17,271 bases of DNA from JBBQKP01 sp038326995 (GCA_038326995.1 JBBQKP010000059.1:1-17271); one strand, 5' to 3'; counted from the stretch's first letter, positions 7,448 through 14,124 are shown. Numbers and translations are program-made. Notes: a model not told the origin generated them from the sequence alone.

Positions 7448-9028
7448 ATGAAGTTTTCGATTCAACAACTCGAACAGCGACAGCTCCTTTCGACCACCTC
7501 CATCAGCGGCAACCTGTTCGACGACCGAGATAACGACGGCAGGCGCGACTCGAACGAGCCGCGCGCTGAAGGCGTTGTCTATGTCGATGCCAATAACGAT
7601 GGTGTGCGACAAACCAGTGAGAGATCTGCAGTCGTCTCGTCAAGAGGCTCTTACATCATTCGCAACGTTGCTGCGGGCAGGGCGATCGTCCGGGCCGAGG
7701 CCTCTCTCGTTTTTACGCAGCGCACCAGCGGCGGGGTCGTGGTGAATGTGACCAGCGGCAAGGGCCATTCCGGACGAGATGTCGCCCTCAGGCAAGTCGC
7801 CCTGGGAACCATCCGGGGCGTGTTGTTCAATGACTCCAACGCCAACGGCCAGCGCGACGCGGGCGAAAACCCGATTCGCGGCGGACGCGTCGTGGCGGAC
7901 CTCAACCGCAGCGGCACACTCGACGTGTTCGACCAGGTCAGCACCCTTACCCAAGCAAACGGAAGCTACACCATCAAAGTCCCTGTCGGGCAAATCCGCG
8001 TGTGGGGCGACTTTTCCACGGCCGAAAATTCCGGGGGCCAAACTTCCGGGGGCCAAACTTCCGGGGGCCAAAATTCCGGGGGCCAAAATTCCGGGGGCTT
8101 GATCAACACCCCGATCGACGGGCTTTCACACACCAGGCCGGGACCAGATGGCATGGCCGTCACCGTCGTCGCCAACCGCGTGACCACCCGCCATTTCGGC
8201 GCACGCTCGACCTTGCTCGACCCCACCACAAGGCCCGTCGTCGTGGGCAACGACGCGCCACGCGCCGAGGAGTACCGCCTGACCTTCGAAGATACCTTCG
8301 ACGGCAACGCGCTCGACTCCACCAAATGGTCGATTTTCGAACAAGGACCCAGGCGCGACGCGATCATCACGCCCAGCGCCGTCTCCGTGGGCGGCGGCGA
8401 CCTGACGATCTCGACCTTCACCGAGAACGGCACGCACTTCAATGCGATCGTAAGTACACAAGACACGTTCGAACAAAAATACGGCTACTTCGAGGCCCGA
8501 ATTAAATTCAGCAGCGGACCCGGCATGTGGTCGGCGTTCTGGCTCATTTCCGAGGAAATGCGCGAGGGAGGAAACGCAGAGCGTAACCCGGGCCGGGCCG
8601 ACCTCTTCGGATCAGAAATCGATATCGTCGAGCACCGCAGCCAAAATTTCTTCGAGACCGATATCAACGACCGCGTCACCGCCGTTGTACATGTCGACGG
8701 TTATCTCGAAAACCACAAGGCGATGCAGAAAGACTCCGACGCCGCAACCGTAAGTGACGGCTATCATGTGTACGGCGTGGACTGGCGCGAAACCGAACTG
8801 CGGTTCTACCTCGACGGCGAACTCTGGTGGACCGTCAACCGCGCTGAAGCAGAACGCGTCGGCGTCAACAGCAACCCCATCAGCGGCGTCGAACAGTTCA
8901 TGCTCCTCAGCAGCGAAGTACAACACCAGAGCTGGGCAGGGGCCGTACCGCAAGACGGCTACGGACCGCTCGCGCAAACGACAACGAACATGAAAGTCGA
9001 TTACGTCCGCGTTTTCGCGAGAGTTTAG
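7448..9028 (+). CDS. Secreted modular GH16 beta-glucanase-like glycosidase
   Basis: A 526-residue exported enzyme. It opens with MKFSIQQLEQRQLLSTTS, the 'LExRxLLS' motif found at the N-terminus of many planctomycete extracellular proteins, in place of a normal signal peptide. Two SdrD-B/Cna-like beta-sandwich repeats follow (about 20-85, GNLFDDRDNDGRRDSNEP, and 120-188, GVLFNDSNANGQRDAGENP). Then comes an SGGQ repeat linker (195-217) and a GH16 domain from about 275 to the end. The domain contains GMWSAFWL and the catalytic SEIDIVEH, with E390 as nucleophile, D392, and E395 as acid/base. GH16 enzymes cut beta-1,3/1,4-glucans, agar or carrageenan; the exact substrate cannot be told here. The ATG at 7448 has GGGA 6 bases upstream; the open frame reaches back to 7343 but lacks a good site. 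Monocistronic by appearance. Confidence 0.9.
   Translation: MKFSIQQLEQRQLLSTTSISGNLFDDRDNDGRRDSNEPRAEGVVYVDANNDGVRQTSERSAVVSSRGSYIIRNVAAGRAIVRAEASLVFTQRTSGGVVVNVTSGKGHSGRDVALRQVALGTIRGVLFNDSNANGQRDAGENPIRGGRVVADLNRSGTLDVFDQVSTLTQANGSYTIKVPVGQIRVWGDFSTAENSGGQTSGGQTSGGQNSGGQNSGGLINTPIDGLSHTRPGPDGMAVTVVANRVTTRHFGARSTLLDPTTRPVVVGNDAPRAEEYRLTFEDTFDGNALDSTKWSIFEQGPRRDAIITPSAVSVGGGDLTISTFTENGTHFNAIVSTQDTFEQKYGYFEARIKFSSGPGMWSAFWLISEEMREGGNAERNPGRADLFGSEIDIVEHRSQNFFETDINDRVTAVVHVDGYLENHKAMQKDSDAATVSDGYHVYGVDWRETELRFYLDGELWWTVNRAEAERVGVNSNPISGVEQFMLLSSEVQHQSWAGAVPQDGYGPLAQTTTNMKVDYVRVFARV
8027..8100 (+). repeat. In-frame 15-bp tandem repeat coding the SGGQ linker
   Basis: Five 15-base units of A[AC]TTCCGGGGGCCAA start at 8027, 8042, 8057, 8072 and 8087; the last is incomplete. 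They encode NSGGQ/TSGGQ units between the second SdrD-B-like repeat and the GH16 domain. Near-identity at the nucleotide level, including the third codon positions, points to recent slippage expansion. Confidence 0.9.
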
Positions 9029-9182
9029 CCATCGAATGCCATTCCCCGGCCGCGCTCAATAGACTAAAAGCCGCATAATAAGTACGCGGGTTTTTGAAAA
9101 ACCGGTTTCGGTACTCGCCTTCCCCACGAACGGCCGACACATGGATCGCATCGGATACCATCTATCCGAAGACGTCATCCAC

Positions 9183-9305
9183 ATGGGCAGGAAGATTTAC
9201 TCCCCAGAGTTTAAGAGGTCCGCAATCGCACTTGTCATTCAGAGCAAAGGGACAAGCCCGATGACAGGCGACCACAGGCGACCACAGGCGGCGACAGGGG
9301 ATTGA
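9183..9305 (+). pseudogene. IS3-type OrfA transposase remnant (N-terminus only)
   Basis: A 40-codon frame starting MGRKIYSPEFKRSAIALVIQSKG looks like the first helix of the helix-turn-helix of IS3-family OrfA proteins (M.RK.Y.PEFK..A..LV). After about 23 residues the resemblance stops and the frame runs into a 10-bp tandem repeat and a TGA at 9303. No OrfB, DDE motif or matching ends were found nearby, so it is a dead fragment. Confidence 0.55.
9264..9303. repeat. 10-bp tandem repeat (ACAGGCGACC), four units
   Basis: Units start at 9264, 9274, 9284 and 9294: two exact ACAGGCGACC, then ACAGGCGGCG and ACAGGGGATT. The array interrupts the OrfA remnant. Confidence 0.75.
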
Positions 9306-9699
9306 GCAATGAACCGACATCTGCGACTCCGGACCGCCATCGTCCGATCGCCGCATGGCCCACATGGCCCGCATGGCCCGCATCGCCCGCATCTCAGAGC
9401 CGTCGTGGACCGTCGCGGGTTGATCCAAGCGCGAAACCGAATGGCGTGCGGGTCGAGTTGATCGGCTGGCAGCGCACGACCCCGACCGTCATGCGCCCGC
9501 TTCCCCGCCATCGGATCCGTCTTGCTTGCGACAGTGATTCAGGGTCAACGTGTGCAGACAAGTCATATCAGCCACAGGCTTGTGCAGAAGTCCCAAGCTG
9601 AAATCATTTGCCATCAAGAGCACGCGGCACCACCGACATCAAGGCCGGCCGCACCAGTCCGTCGCGTAAGGTCCGATCGGATGTATAAGCTCGAGCTTT
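9306..9699. other. Gene-free IS graveyard between two transposase remnants
   Basis: No frame here has recognisable protein content. It holds a 9-bp tandem array (9353-9388) and otherwise unassigned sequence; open frames on both strands are short and of low-complexity composition. It is probably eroded insertion-sequence DNA, judging from the remnants on either side. Confidence 0.5.
9353..9388. repeat. 9-bp tandem repeat (GCATGGCCC), four units
   Basis: GCATGGCCC, ACATGGCCC, GCATGGCCC and GCATCGCCC lie end to end from 9353, with a partial fifth unit after 9388. Frames through it give Met-Ala/Pro-Ala-Trp style simple peptides, with no sign of coding use. Confidence 0.8.
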
Positions 9700-9981
9700 T
9701 TGAGGAAATACAACGCTTTTACCAGCGGTGCGATAAACCGATTGCCGAGGACGAACACGGACGCAATTCGCCTGACCAGACGGCTAAAAAAACAAAACAA
9801 GCTGTTCACGTTTTTGGATAAACCCGAGGTCGACTCGAACAACAATCATGCCGAGCGTCAGATTCGGCCCGCGGTGATGATGACGATTTTCCGGACGCTG
9901 AAGCTTCGCGGCCAAGACGCGACGCCCGTGATTGTGGCGGGCTTAGGCGAGTTGCTTCAAAGCGGGTCGCTGCCGCTATAG
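9700..9981 (+). pseudogene. IS66-type transposase C-terminal remnant with internal deletion
   Basis: From about 9760 the frame reads DAIRLTRRLKKQNKLFTFL, then a segment containing NNNHAERQIRPAV, then MMTIFRTLKLRGQD and a tail ending SGSLPL. These are the C-terminal blocks of IS66 transposases. In intact family members some 20 residues (of the type ILRKNSYGNRSEQGADTQA) separate IRPAV from the IFRTLK block; here they are missing, with the join at about 9877 and the frame kept. Upstream of 9760 there is no clear similarity, so most of the protein is gone. The stop at 9979-9981 is 17 bases before a GTAA-type terminal repeat, as expected for the right end of such an element. Confidence 0.75.
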
Positions 9982-9998
9982 CCTGAACGCGCCACAAA

Positions 9999-10013
9999 CG
10001 GCTTAAGTGTTAC
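9999..10013 (+). repeat. IS66-like right terminal repeat, copy A
   Basis: CGGCTTAAGTGTTAC is, read outward-in, GTAACACTTAAGCCG. IS66 elements usually begin 5'-GTAA. It lies just after the IS66 transposase remnant and shares 14 of 15 bases with the left terminal repeat at 12600. No partner left end was found upstream. Confidence 0.6.
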
Positions 10014-10028
10014 CAATTTTTGAGCGTA

Positions 10029-10052
10029 TCACGACTTGCGAACAAGTCGTGA
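10029..10052. promoter_or_regulatory. Perfect 10-bp hairpin with CGAA loop upstream of LuxR gene
   Basis: TCACGACTTG-CGAA-CAAGTCGTGA is a perfect 10-bp stem; after one mismatch, two further pairs can form (10026-10027 with 10054-10055). No T-run follows. It lies between two IS66-like ends, about 145 bases before the regulator gene. It may be an operator dyad, a transcript-end hairpin or part of the mobile element. Confidence 0.45.
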
Positions 10053-10078
10053 CACCAGATATCATGAAATTTGGCATT

Positions 10079-10093
10079 CGGCTGAAGTGTTAT
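10079..10093 (+). repeat. IS66-like right terminal repeat, copy B
   Basis: CGGCTGAAGTGTTAT. With its flank it shares GCATTCGGCTGAA-R-TGTTA (19 positions) with the right end of the MITE at 12769; the terminal C is T here. It is a solitary end with no left partner seen. Confidence 0.5.
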
Positions 10094-10096
10094 AAT
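10088..10096 (+). promoter_or_regulatory. Perfect extended -10 promoter element for the first LuxR gene
   Basis: TGTTATAAT is a full TGn-TATAAT extended -10 box. A TTGGCA sits 14 bases upstream of it (10071-10076), too close for a standard -35, but extended -10 promoters do not need one. Transcription would begin near 10103, giving a leader of about 95 bases. The TGTTAT part is the outer edge of IS66-like end copy B. Confidence 0.55.
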
Positions 10097-10196
10097 TCAA
10101 TTATGTTACGCTACTTCCATGAGTGGATGAATATGCCGATGGCGTCCATGTCATGCGAAAAGGCCCGAGCGACGTCGACCAACGCTGGAGTTTGAA

Positions 10197-11075
10197 ATGG
10201 GGAAATCACAGCGATTGCGAGACGAGGAAGTGCGGGGCGTTTATCGGTTGTTGTCCGATTTGCGCGAGATGCGACACGACAAATCGGCCATGCATCAGCA
10301 TCTGGCCGACACGCTTTGTGAACTCGTCGGCGCTACCGGCGGGTTCGCTGCCGACGTCGTCGGCTGGCAACCAACTTCCGCAATCAAACGCTTACAAAGT
10401 AAGTTGGGAGTCCGAAGTTTTACCGGCACGCGGCATGGCTTTGACGTCGTCGGACGCGTCATGGGCGGCCTGCTGGCGAATAACAATTTGTGGGACGACC
10501 CGACCTTCGCCGTGGGCGTTAAATACCGAAGCCCGGTCGAGTCGTTGTCGTGTCGTCGCATGATGAGCGACACGCCAATCAGCGAATTCCCGGTGTTCGA
10601 ACAAGTCACGCACGAATCAAAGTACGTCGATCATCTGATCGGTTGGTTTCAAAAGCAGATCAATGCCGACGGCACGCCGACGGGCGACATCTTCGGCGTT
10701 TCCATGCAGCGTTACGGCAAGGGCGGAAAGCTCTTTGGCGGCCGCGAACAGTCGTTGGTGAAACTCATCTTCGAGGAATTGCGATGGCTCTACACCACAG
10801 GCCGACTCGACCCGCCCCCCAGCGCGATAGTTGCTGAAACACTCCCGCCGCGACTCAAACAGGTGCTCGACGGCCTGGTGCGCGGTAAGGCACCCAAGCA
10901 GATCGCGCTCGAGCTCAACCTCTCGACGCTGACCGTCCGCGACCATATTCGCCGCCTGTATCGCCGTATGAACGTGAACGGACGTGACGAACTGATGACT
11001 CACTTCACTTTGAGAAACTCGCCTGTCTTAATAGACCGTGTCAACGGGCACGACAACGGTCGGGGTGACGGATAG
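10197..11075 (+). CDS. LuxR-family transcriptional regulator (paralogue 1)
   Basis: A 292-residue protein. The C-terminal part (about 216-270: LPPRLKQVLDGLVRGKAPKQIALELNLSTLTVRDHIRRLYRRMNVNGRDELM) is a LuxR/GerE helix-turn-helix, with TVRDHIRRLYRRMNV as recognition and dimer helix region. Residues 1-205 form a domain I do not recognise, opening RGVYRLLSDLREMRHDKSAMHQHLADTL with a GATGGFAADV stretch. GAF-like sensor folding is possible but unproven. There is no receiver domain or membrane helix. The minus-strand gene at 12926-13777 encodes a paralogue (34/57 identical in residues 1-57, 34/55 in the helix-turn-helix, by hand count). The ATG at 10197 has GGAG 8 bases upstream and matches the paralogue's start. 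The last 16 residues (after about 276) are absent from the paralogue. Confidence 0.88.
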   Translation: MGKSQRLRDEEVRGVYRLLSDLREMRHDKSAMHQHLADTLCELVGATGGFAADVVGWQPTSAIKRLQSKLGVRSFTGTRHGFDVVGRVMGGLLANNNLWDDPTFAVGVKYRSPVESLSCRRMMSDTPISEFPVFEQVTHESKYVDHLIGWFQKQINADGTPTGDIFGVSMQRYGKGGKLFGGREQSLVKLIFEELRWLYTTGRLDPPPSAIVAETLPPRLKQVLDGLVRGKAPKQIALELNLSTLTVRDHIRRLYRRMNVNGRDELMTHFTLRNSPVLIDRVNGHDNGRGDG

Positions 11076-11209
11076 CTTCTGCTCTGCGATACGCAACGCA
11101 GTAAATTCTCGCGCCCAAAGATTGGAGCCGTCGGTAAACAAAAGTCAGGGCAAAAGCAGCACATGGTGACGCCCTCCAGAGTCGTGCCACAAAACTGACA
11201 GGAATTCAT
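11000..11209 (-). CDS. Doubtful 69-residue ORF with zinc-knuckle N-terminus
   Basis: It begins MNSCQFCGTTLEGVTMCCFCPDFC: CxxC, ten residues, then CxFC, the spacing of a small zinc ribbon. The rest (from about residue 25) looks like random coding sequence, and its last 76 bases are antisense to the LuxR gene. No Shine-Dalgarno precedes the ATG. It lies 151 bases downstream of the EAL gene on the same strand. It may be a true microprotein, the remnant of a longer zinc-ribbon protein, or chance. Confidence 0.25.
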   Translation of the reverse strand: MNSCQFCGTTLEGVTMCCFCPDFCLPTAPIFGRENLLRCVSQSRSYPSPRPLSCPLTRSIKTGEFLKVK

Positions 11210-11360
11210 GTCGTGGTGATTTTGCGGGCATCATTCGACCCGATTTTCCCAGCCGTCAGCAGTCGCGCTTACGAAAATGCACGTGGCTTCAAAAGAGACG
11301 CAACAGAACGGCCGCAGTCCGGCTATGCGTCTTGCCCGTTACGTCGTATCCCTTACCTGT

Positions 11361-12500
11361 TCACGCCGCCATACGACCGTGATGAAAGCCTGCAGGCAGG
11401 GTGACTTTTTCGGGCCGAGCGCTCGGACGGGCGAACAGAAATCCCTGTAAAAAGTCGACGCCGGCCTCGCGGCACATGACCATCTGCATCTCGGTCTCGA
11501 TTCCCTCTGCGATCACCTGCGCGCCCACATCATGCGACGTGCGAACCACCTCGACAAACTCCGGCCATTTTTCCAGGTCTGCAATCGCGCCGAGCATGAA
11601 CTCCCGATCGAGCTTCACAAAATCCGGTCGCAACTGCGTGATGTAGTCCAGGTTCGCGAAGCCGGCCCCCATGTCGTCGATCGCCGTCCCCACGCCGCGC
11701 TTTCGATAGAACTCCAGGATCGCAAGAAGCCGCTTCATGTCCGGAATTTTCTGACTTTCCACGACCTCAAACACCAGCCGCGAGAGATCAATCCCGTGTT
11801 CGGTCGCCGCTAATATGGTCGTGCGAAGGCAGACCGCCGGGTCGTAAATCGTGTTGGGAAGAAAGTTGATGAAAAGCTTCTGGTCGAGCGGCACGACGCG
11901 CGCGCCGTCACGAATCGCACAGACCCGAGCCCGCTGGTCAAACTGGTGCTCAATGTCCAGCGCCAGGCTCGCTGCGATGATCGGCCCGGCACCGATGGTC
12001 TTGCCCGTTAACGGGTCTATTCCACGAATCAGCGCCTCCTGCGCGAAGACGTCTCCGTGATGAACATCAATAATTGGGTGAAACACGCTGAAGAGACGAT
12101 CGCTCGCAATCAGGTCGCGAACCCATTCGTGTTCAAGCCGGCCCAGGAGTTGGTCGAGCGGTTCGGCGAACGCGAGCGACGCGAGCAGATCACCGACATG
12201 ATGTGACTGACCGGCATACGCGGCTCGGGCACTGCTCAGTGTGTACGGCGCGAGCGTGGACCGAAGATGTGCGGCAAGTTCCGCCAGGCGAAGACGCACA
12301 TCATGTACGACCAGCAGCGGACCCATGCGTGACGTTTGCCACCTTGCAGTCGCGAAGGCCGCGGATAGCGTCTCGTCGGCTTCGGCATCGCGCGGGACGA
12401 TCAGCAGCACGCCGTTGTCCAGGGTCTGTCCCGCCGGGCCGCAGCGCAGACAGCCGTTTGCCGAGGGGGCACATACCGATCTACACGCGTTCTGCTCCAT
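11361..12500 (-). CDS. EAL-domain cyclic-di-GMP phosphodiesterase with Cys-rich N-terminus
   Basis: A 379-residue soluble protein expected to hydrolyse c-di-GMP to pGpG. The EAL domain covers about residues 130-365, with the active-site set visible: QEALIRG (E156), FINFLPN (N212), FEVVES (E245), AIDDMGAGFANL (D275-D276), DFVKLD (K297), IAEGIET (E332) and LQGFLFARP (Q352). The usual YQPI at the domain start is VFHPI, with His141 at the Gln position. The N-terminus MEQNACRSVCAPSANGCLRCG has cysteines 6, 10, 17 and 20, followed by a short alpha/beta segment (LLIVPRDAEADETL); metal or redox sensing is possible but not shown. No GGDEF domain is present. It is flanked by two paralogous LuxR genes. 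The ATG at 12500 lacks a strong Shine-Dalgarno. Confidence 0.9.
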   Translation of the reverse strand: MEQNACRSVCAPSANGCLRCGPAGQTLDNGVLLIVPRDAEADETLSAAFATARWQTSRMGPLLVVHDVRLRLAELAAHLRSTLAPYTLSSARAAYAGQSHHVGDLLASLAFAEPLDQLLGRLEHEWVRDLIASDRLFSVFHPIIDVHHGDVFAQEALIRGIDPLTGKTIGAGPIIAASLALDIEHQFDQRARVCAIRDGARVVPLDQKLFINFLPNTIYDPAVCLRTTILAATEHGIDLSRLVFEVVESQKIPDMKRLLAILEFYRKRGVGTAIDDMGAGFANLDYITQLRPDFVKLDREFMLGAIADLEKWPEFVEVVRTSHDVGAQVIAEGIETEMQMVMCREAGVDFLQGFLFARPSARPEKVTLPAGFHHGRMAA

Positions 12501-12599
12501 ACTGTTGTAATTCGGCAGGAACCGAACGAATCTTCAATAAACCCGTCAAATAAAAGCGGACCGCACCAATCCGCAGCGCCGGCCATGATAAGGATTGAC

Positions 12600-12769
12600 G
12601 TAACACTTCAGCCGTCTGCAGCAAATCCGCAGTTGTCGGGTGCCACGGCTACGTACTCGTAGCTGTGTGCAAGTGGAGCAACCCGACACACAGCTTTGAA
12701 TACAAAGCCGTGGCACGCTGAAACTCAATTCAGTCCAATTCAATTCACTGCATTCGGCTGAAATGTTAC
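12600..12769. mobile_element. 170-bp non-autonomous IS66-type element (MITE)
   Basis: The left end GTAACACTTCAGCCG and the right end (reverse complement GTAACATTTCAGCCG) match at 14 of 15 bases; similarity goes on as TGCAG and AAT blocks to about 26 bases. The flanks are GGATTGAC (12592-12599) and GGATTGAT (12770-12777), a 7/8 direct repeat. IS66 elements are known for GTAA-starting inverted repeats and 8-bp target duplications, and an IS66 transposase remnant lies 2.6 kb away with a related end. There is no coding content; the centre is a four-way palindrome (12640-12716). Confidence 0.75.
12640..12716. repeat. Cruciform-forming palindromic repeat, family 1
   Basis: Outer arms GTGCCACG (12640-12647) and CGTGGCAC (12709-12716) pair perfectly. 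Inside are a hairpin GCTACG-TACT-CGTAGC (12648-12663), a second stem TGTGTG (12664-12669) with CACACA (12687-12692), and a hairpin GCTTTG-AATA-CAAAGC (12693-12708). The two hairpins differ in sequence but each keeps pairing. The same DNA can also fold as two side-by-side hairpins. Confidence 0.75.
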
Positions 12770-12925
12770 GGATTGATTATGCATTTACGCGACGAAATAA
12801 AGGGTATGACCATAATCGTTACAGTCGGGCGAGGCAACTTACTGGGTTTGTATCAGTGAAATTAATCTGCCTTTTTTAGAAAGTAGCTCGCCGCCGATAT
12901 ACAAAAGCAACTCGCCGATTGAATC

Positions 12926-13777
12926 TCAATCGATCTTTCGCAAAAATCTCGCCATCAGTTCGTCTCGTCCATTGACATCAAATCGCCTGTAGATGGCTTT
13001 GATGTAATCACGCACTGTCGCCAGACTCAGGCCCAATGTCCGGGCGATTTCCTTCGGCGGCCTGCCCTTCAAGATCAGCTGCAACACCTGTTTCAGCCGC
13101 GGCGGAAGTTTGTCAGTCCCTGCGACAGGTGAATCCAGTCTGCCGGTCTTATGAAGCCATCCCAGCTCACCCATCAGCAGCTTCGACACCGCCACATCAC
13201 GCTCAGTAAACGGTTTTTCGCCCCTGCCAAAACGATGGGCCACCCCGACGCGAATCTTTCCCTTCCCCTTGCCCGCGGCATCGACTTGTTCCTGGTACCA
13301 GCCGACCACATGATCGATCATGCCGCTATCGTGGGAAAACTGGTCAAATAATTCGAACTTGGTCTGGTCATCCGACTGTTTCCGCAATCGGTACATAGAG
13401 AAAGATTCCACCGCGCCCGTTTTGTCAGCACAAAGCGCGTAAGTCGGATCAACCCACAAATCATTATCAGTATAGACCGACTTCATCCCGCCAACGACGT
13501 CATTCTGCCCTTGGATGGCGACGGTTGTACGTTTAAACATTTCATTGATCCGCGCCGCCGGTCGCGCCAAGAACGGCCGCGCCTTCACCAGCGTTTCCGA
13601 CACATGCCAACCTGAAATGTCGGCCGCGAATCCTGCCGACGCACCCATCAGGCGAACCAATTCGTTCGCAAGGTGCTGGTGAAGCGTCGACGAATCGTGC
13701 CTCAGATCGCGTAGATCGGAAAGTATGCGAAAGACCGCTCGCACATCCGTCAGCCTCAAATGCTTTGATTTAGACAT
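12926..13777 (-). CDS. LuxR-family transcriptional regulator (paralogue 2)
   Basis: A 283-residue paralogue of the regulator at 10197-11075. The N-terminal domain (MSKSKHLRLTDVRAVFRILSDLRDLRHDSSTLHQHLANEL, then GASAGFAADISGW) and the C-terminal LuxR-type helix-turn-helix (about 224-280, LPPRLKQVLQLILKGRPPKEIARTLGLSLATVRDYIKAIYRRFDVNGRDELM) both align. No receiver domain or membrane segment is visible, so the input is probably cytoplasmic and unknown. The ATG at 13777 was chosen because it matches the paralogue's start and has GGGA about 8 bases upstream; the frame is open to 13948 but that part has no counterpart. Upstream, TTGACA occurs twice on the minus strand (13834-13839 and 13807-13812) without a convincing -10. 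The stop codon lies in a short hairpin. Confidence 0.88.
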   Translation of the reverse strand: MSKSKHLRLTDVRAVFRILSDLRDLRHDSSTLHQHLANELVRLMGASAGFAADISGWHVSETLVKARPFLARPAARINEMFKRTTVAIQGQNDVVGGMKSVYTDNDLWVDPTYALCADKTGAVESFSMYRLRKQSDDQTKFELFDQFSHDSGMIDHVVGWYQEQVDAAGKGKGKIRVGVAHRFGRGEKPFTERDVAVSKLLMGELGWLHKTGRLDSPVAGTDKLPPRLKQVLQLILKGRPPKEIARTLGLSLATVRDYIKAIYRRFDVNGRDELMARFLRKID

Positions 13778-14124
13778 GCCAATTTCCCGATGATGCTGAG
13801 AGGACCTGTCAAATCTCGCCTGCAAACAACGGATGTCAAGTCCATTACAGAATAAGCAGAACCCCTCAAGTTTAGGTGATTGAATCCGGCCCGAGAAGTC
13901 GCGATTCTGTTGGCCTGACCAGTTCGGTCCAGCCGGAAGCTGCGGCAAGTCGATCGCGACGGCCGCGGGGGGGCTTCCGCCTGGCCGAATGGGTCAAAAG
14001 TTTGGTCTGGAGGTTTGGTCTGCTGTGCGTTGTTACCTGACAAATTACGGTTTATGCAGAAGATTATTGATCTATTGATGTCGCCGCGATGCGATTCTTC
14101 GTGGGCACTCGCGTTCGACCTCGC
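13778..14124. other. Gene-free upstream region of the second LuxR gene
   Basis: No convincing gene. The minus frame continuing from the regulator is open to 13948 but has no homologue in the paralogue. Two TTGACA boxes on the minus strand are the only promoter-like elements noticed. Confidence 0.5.

Larger units (their letters stand above)
12501..12925. other. Intergenic region between EAL gene and second LuxR gene
   Basis: No gene. It contains the 170-bp MITE-like segment (12600-12769) with its internal cruciform. The remaining 150 bases to 12925 hold an A/T-richer stretch and a 7-bp hairpin (CGATTGA/TCAATCG, 12916-12932) that overlaps the stop codon of the second LuxR gene; no T-run makes it a clear terminator. 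Confidence 0.7.

Noticed and set aside
9089..9103. GGTTTTTGAAAAACC palindrome after the GH16 gene as a terminator
   Set aside because: The dyad has a one-base centre, so the real hairpin is only about 5 bp and AT-rich, and no T-run follows.
12916..12932. CGATTGA/TCAATCG hairpin at the stop of the second LuxR gene as a terminator
   Set aside because: A short AT-rich stem with a 3-base loop and only a weak, displaced T-run; it overlaps the stop codon.
13778..13948. Longer N-terminus for the second LuxR protein
   Set aside because: The paralogue starts at the position equal to 13777, and a ribosome binding site is present there.
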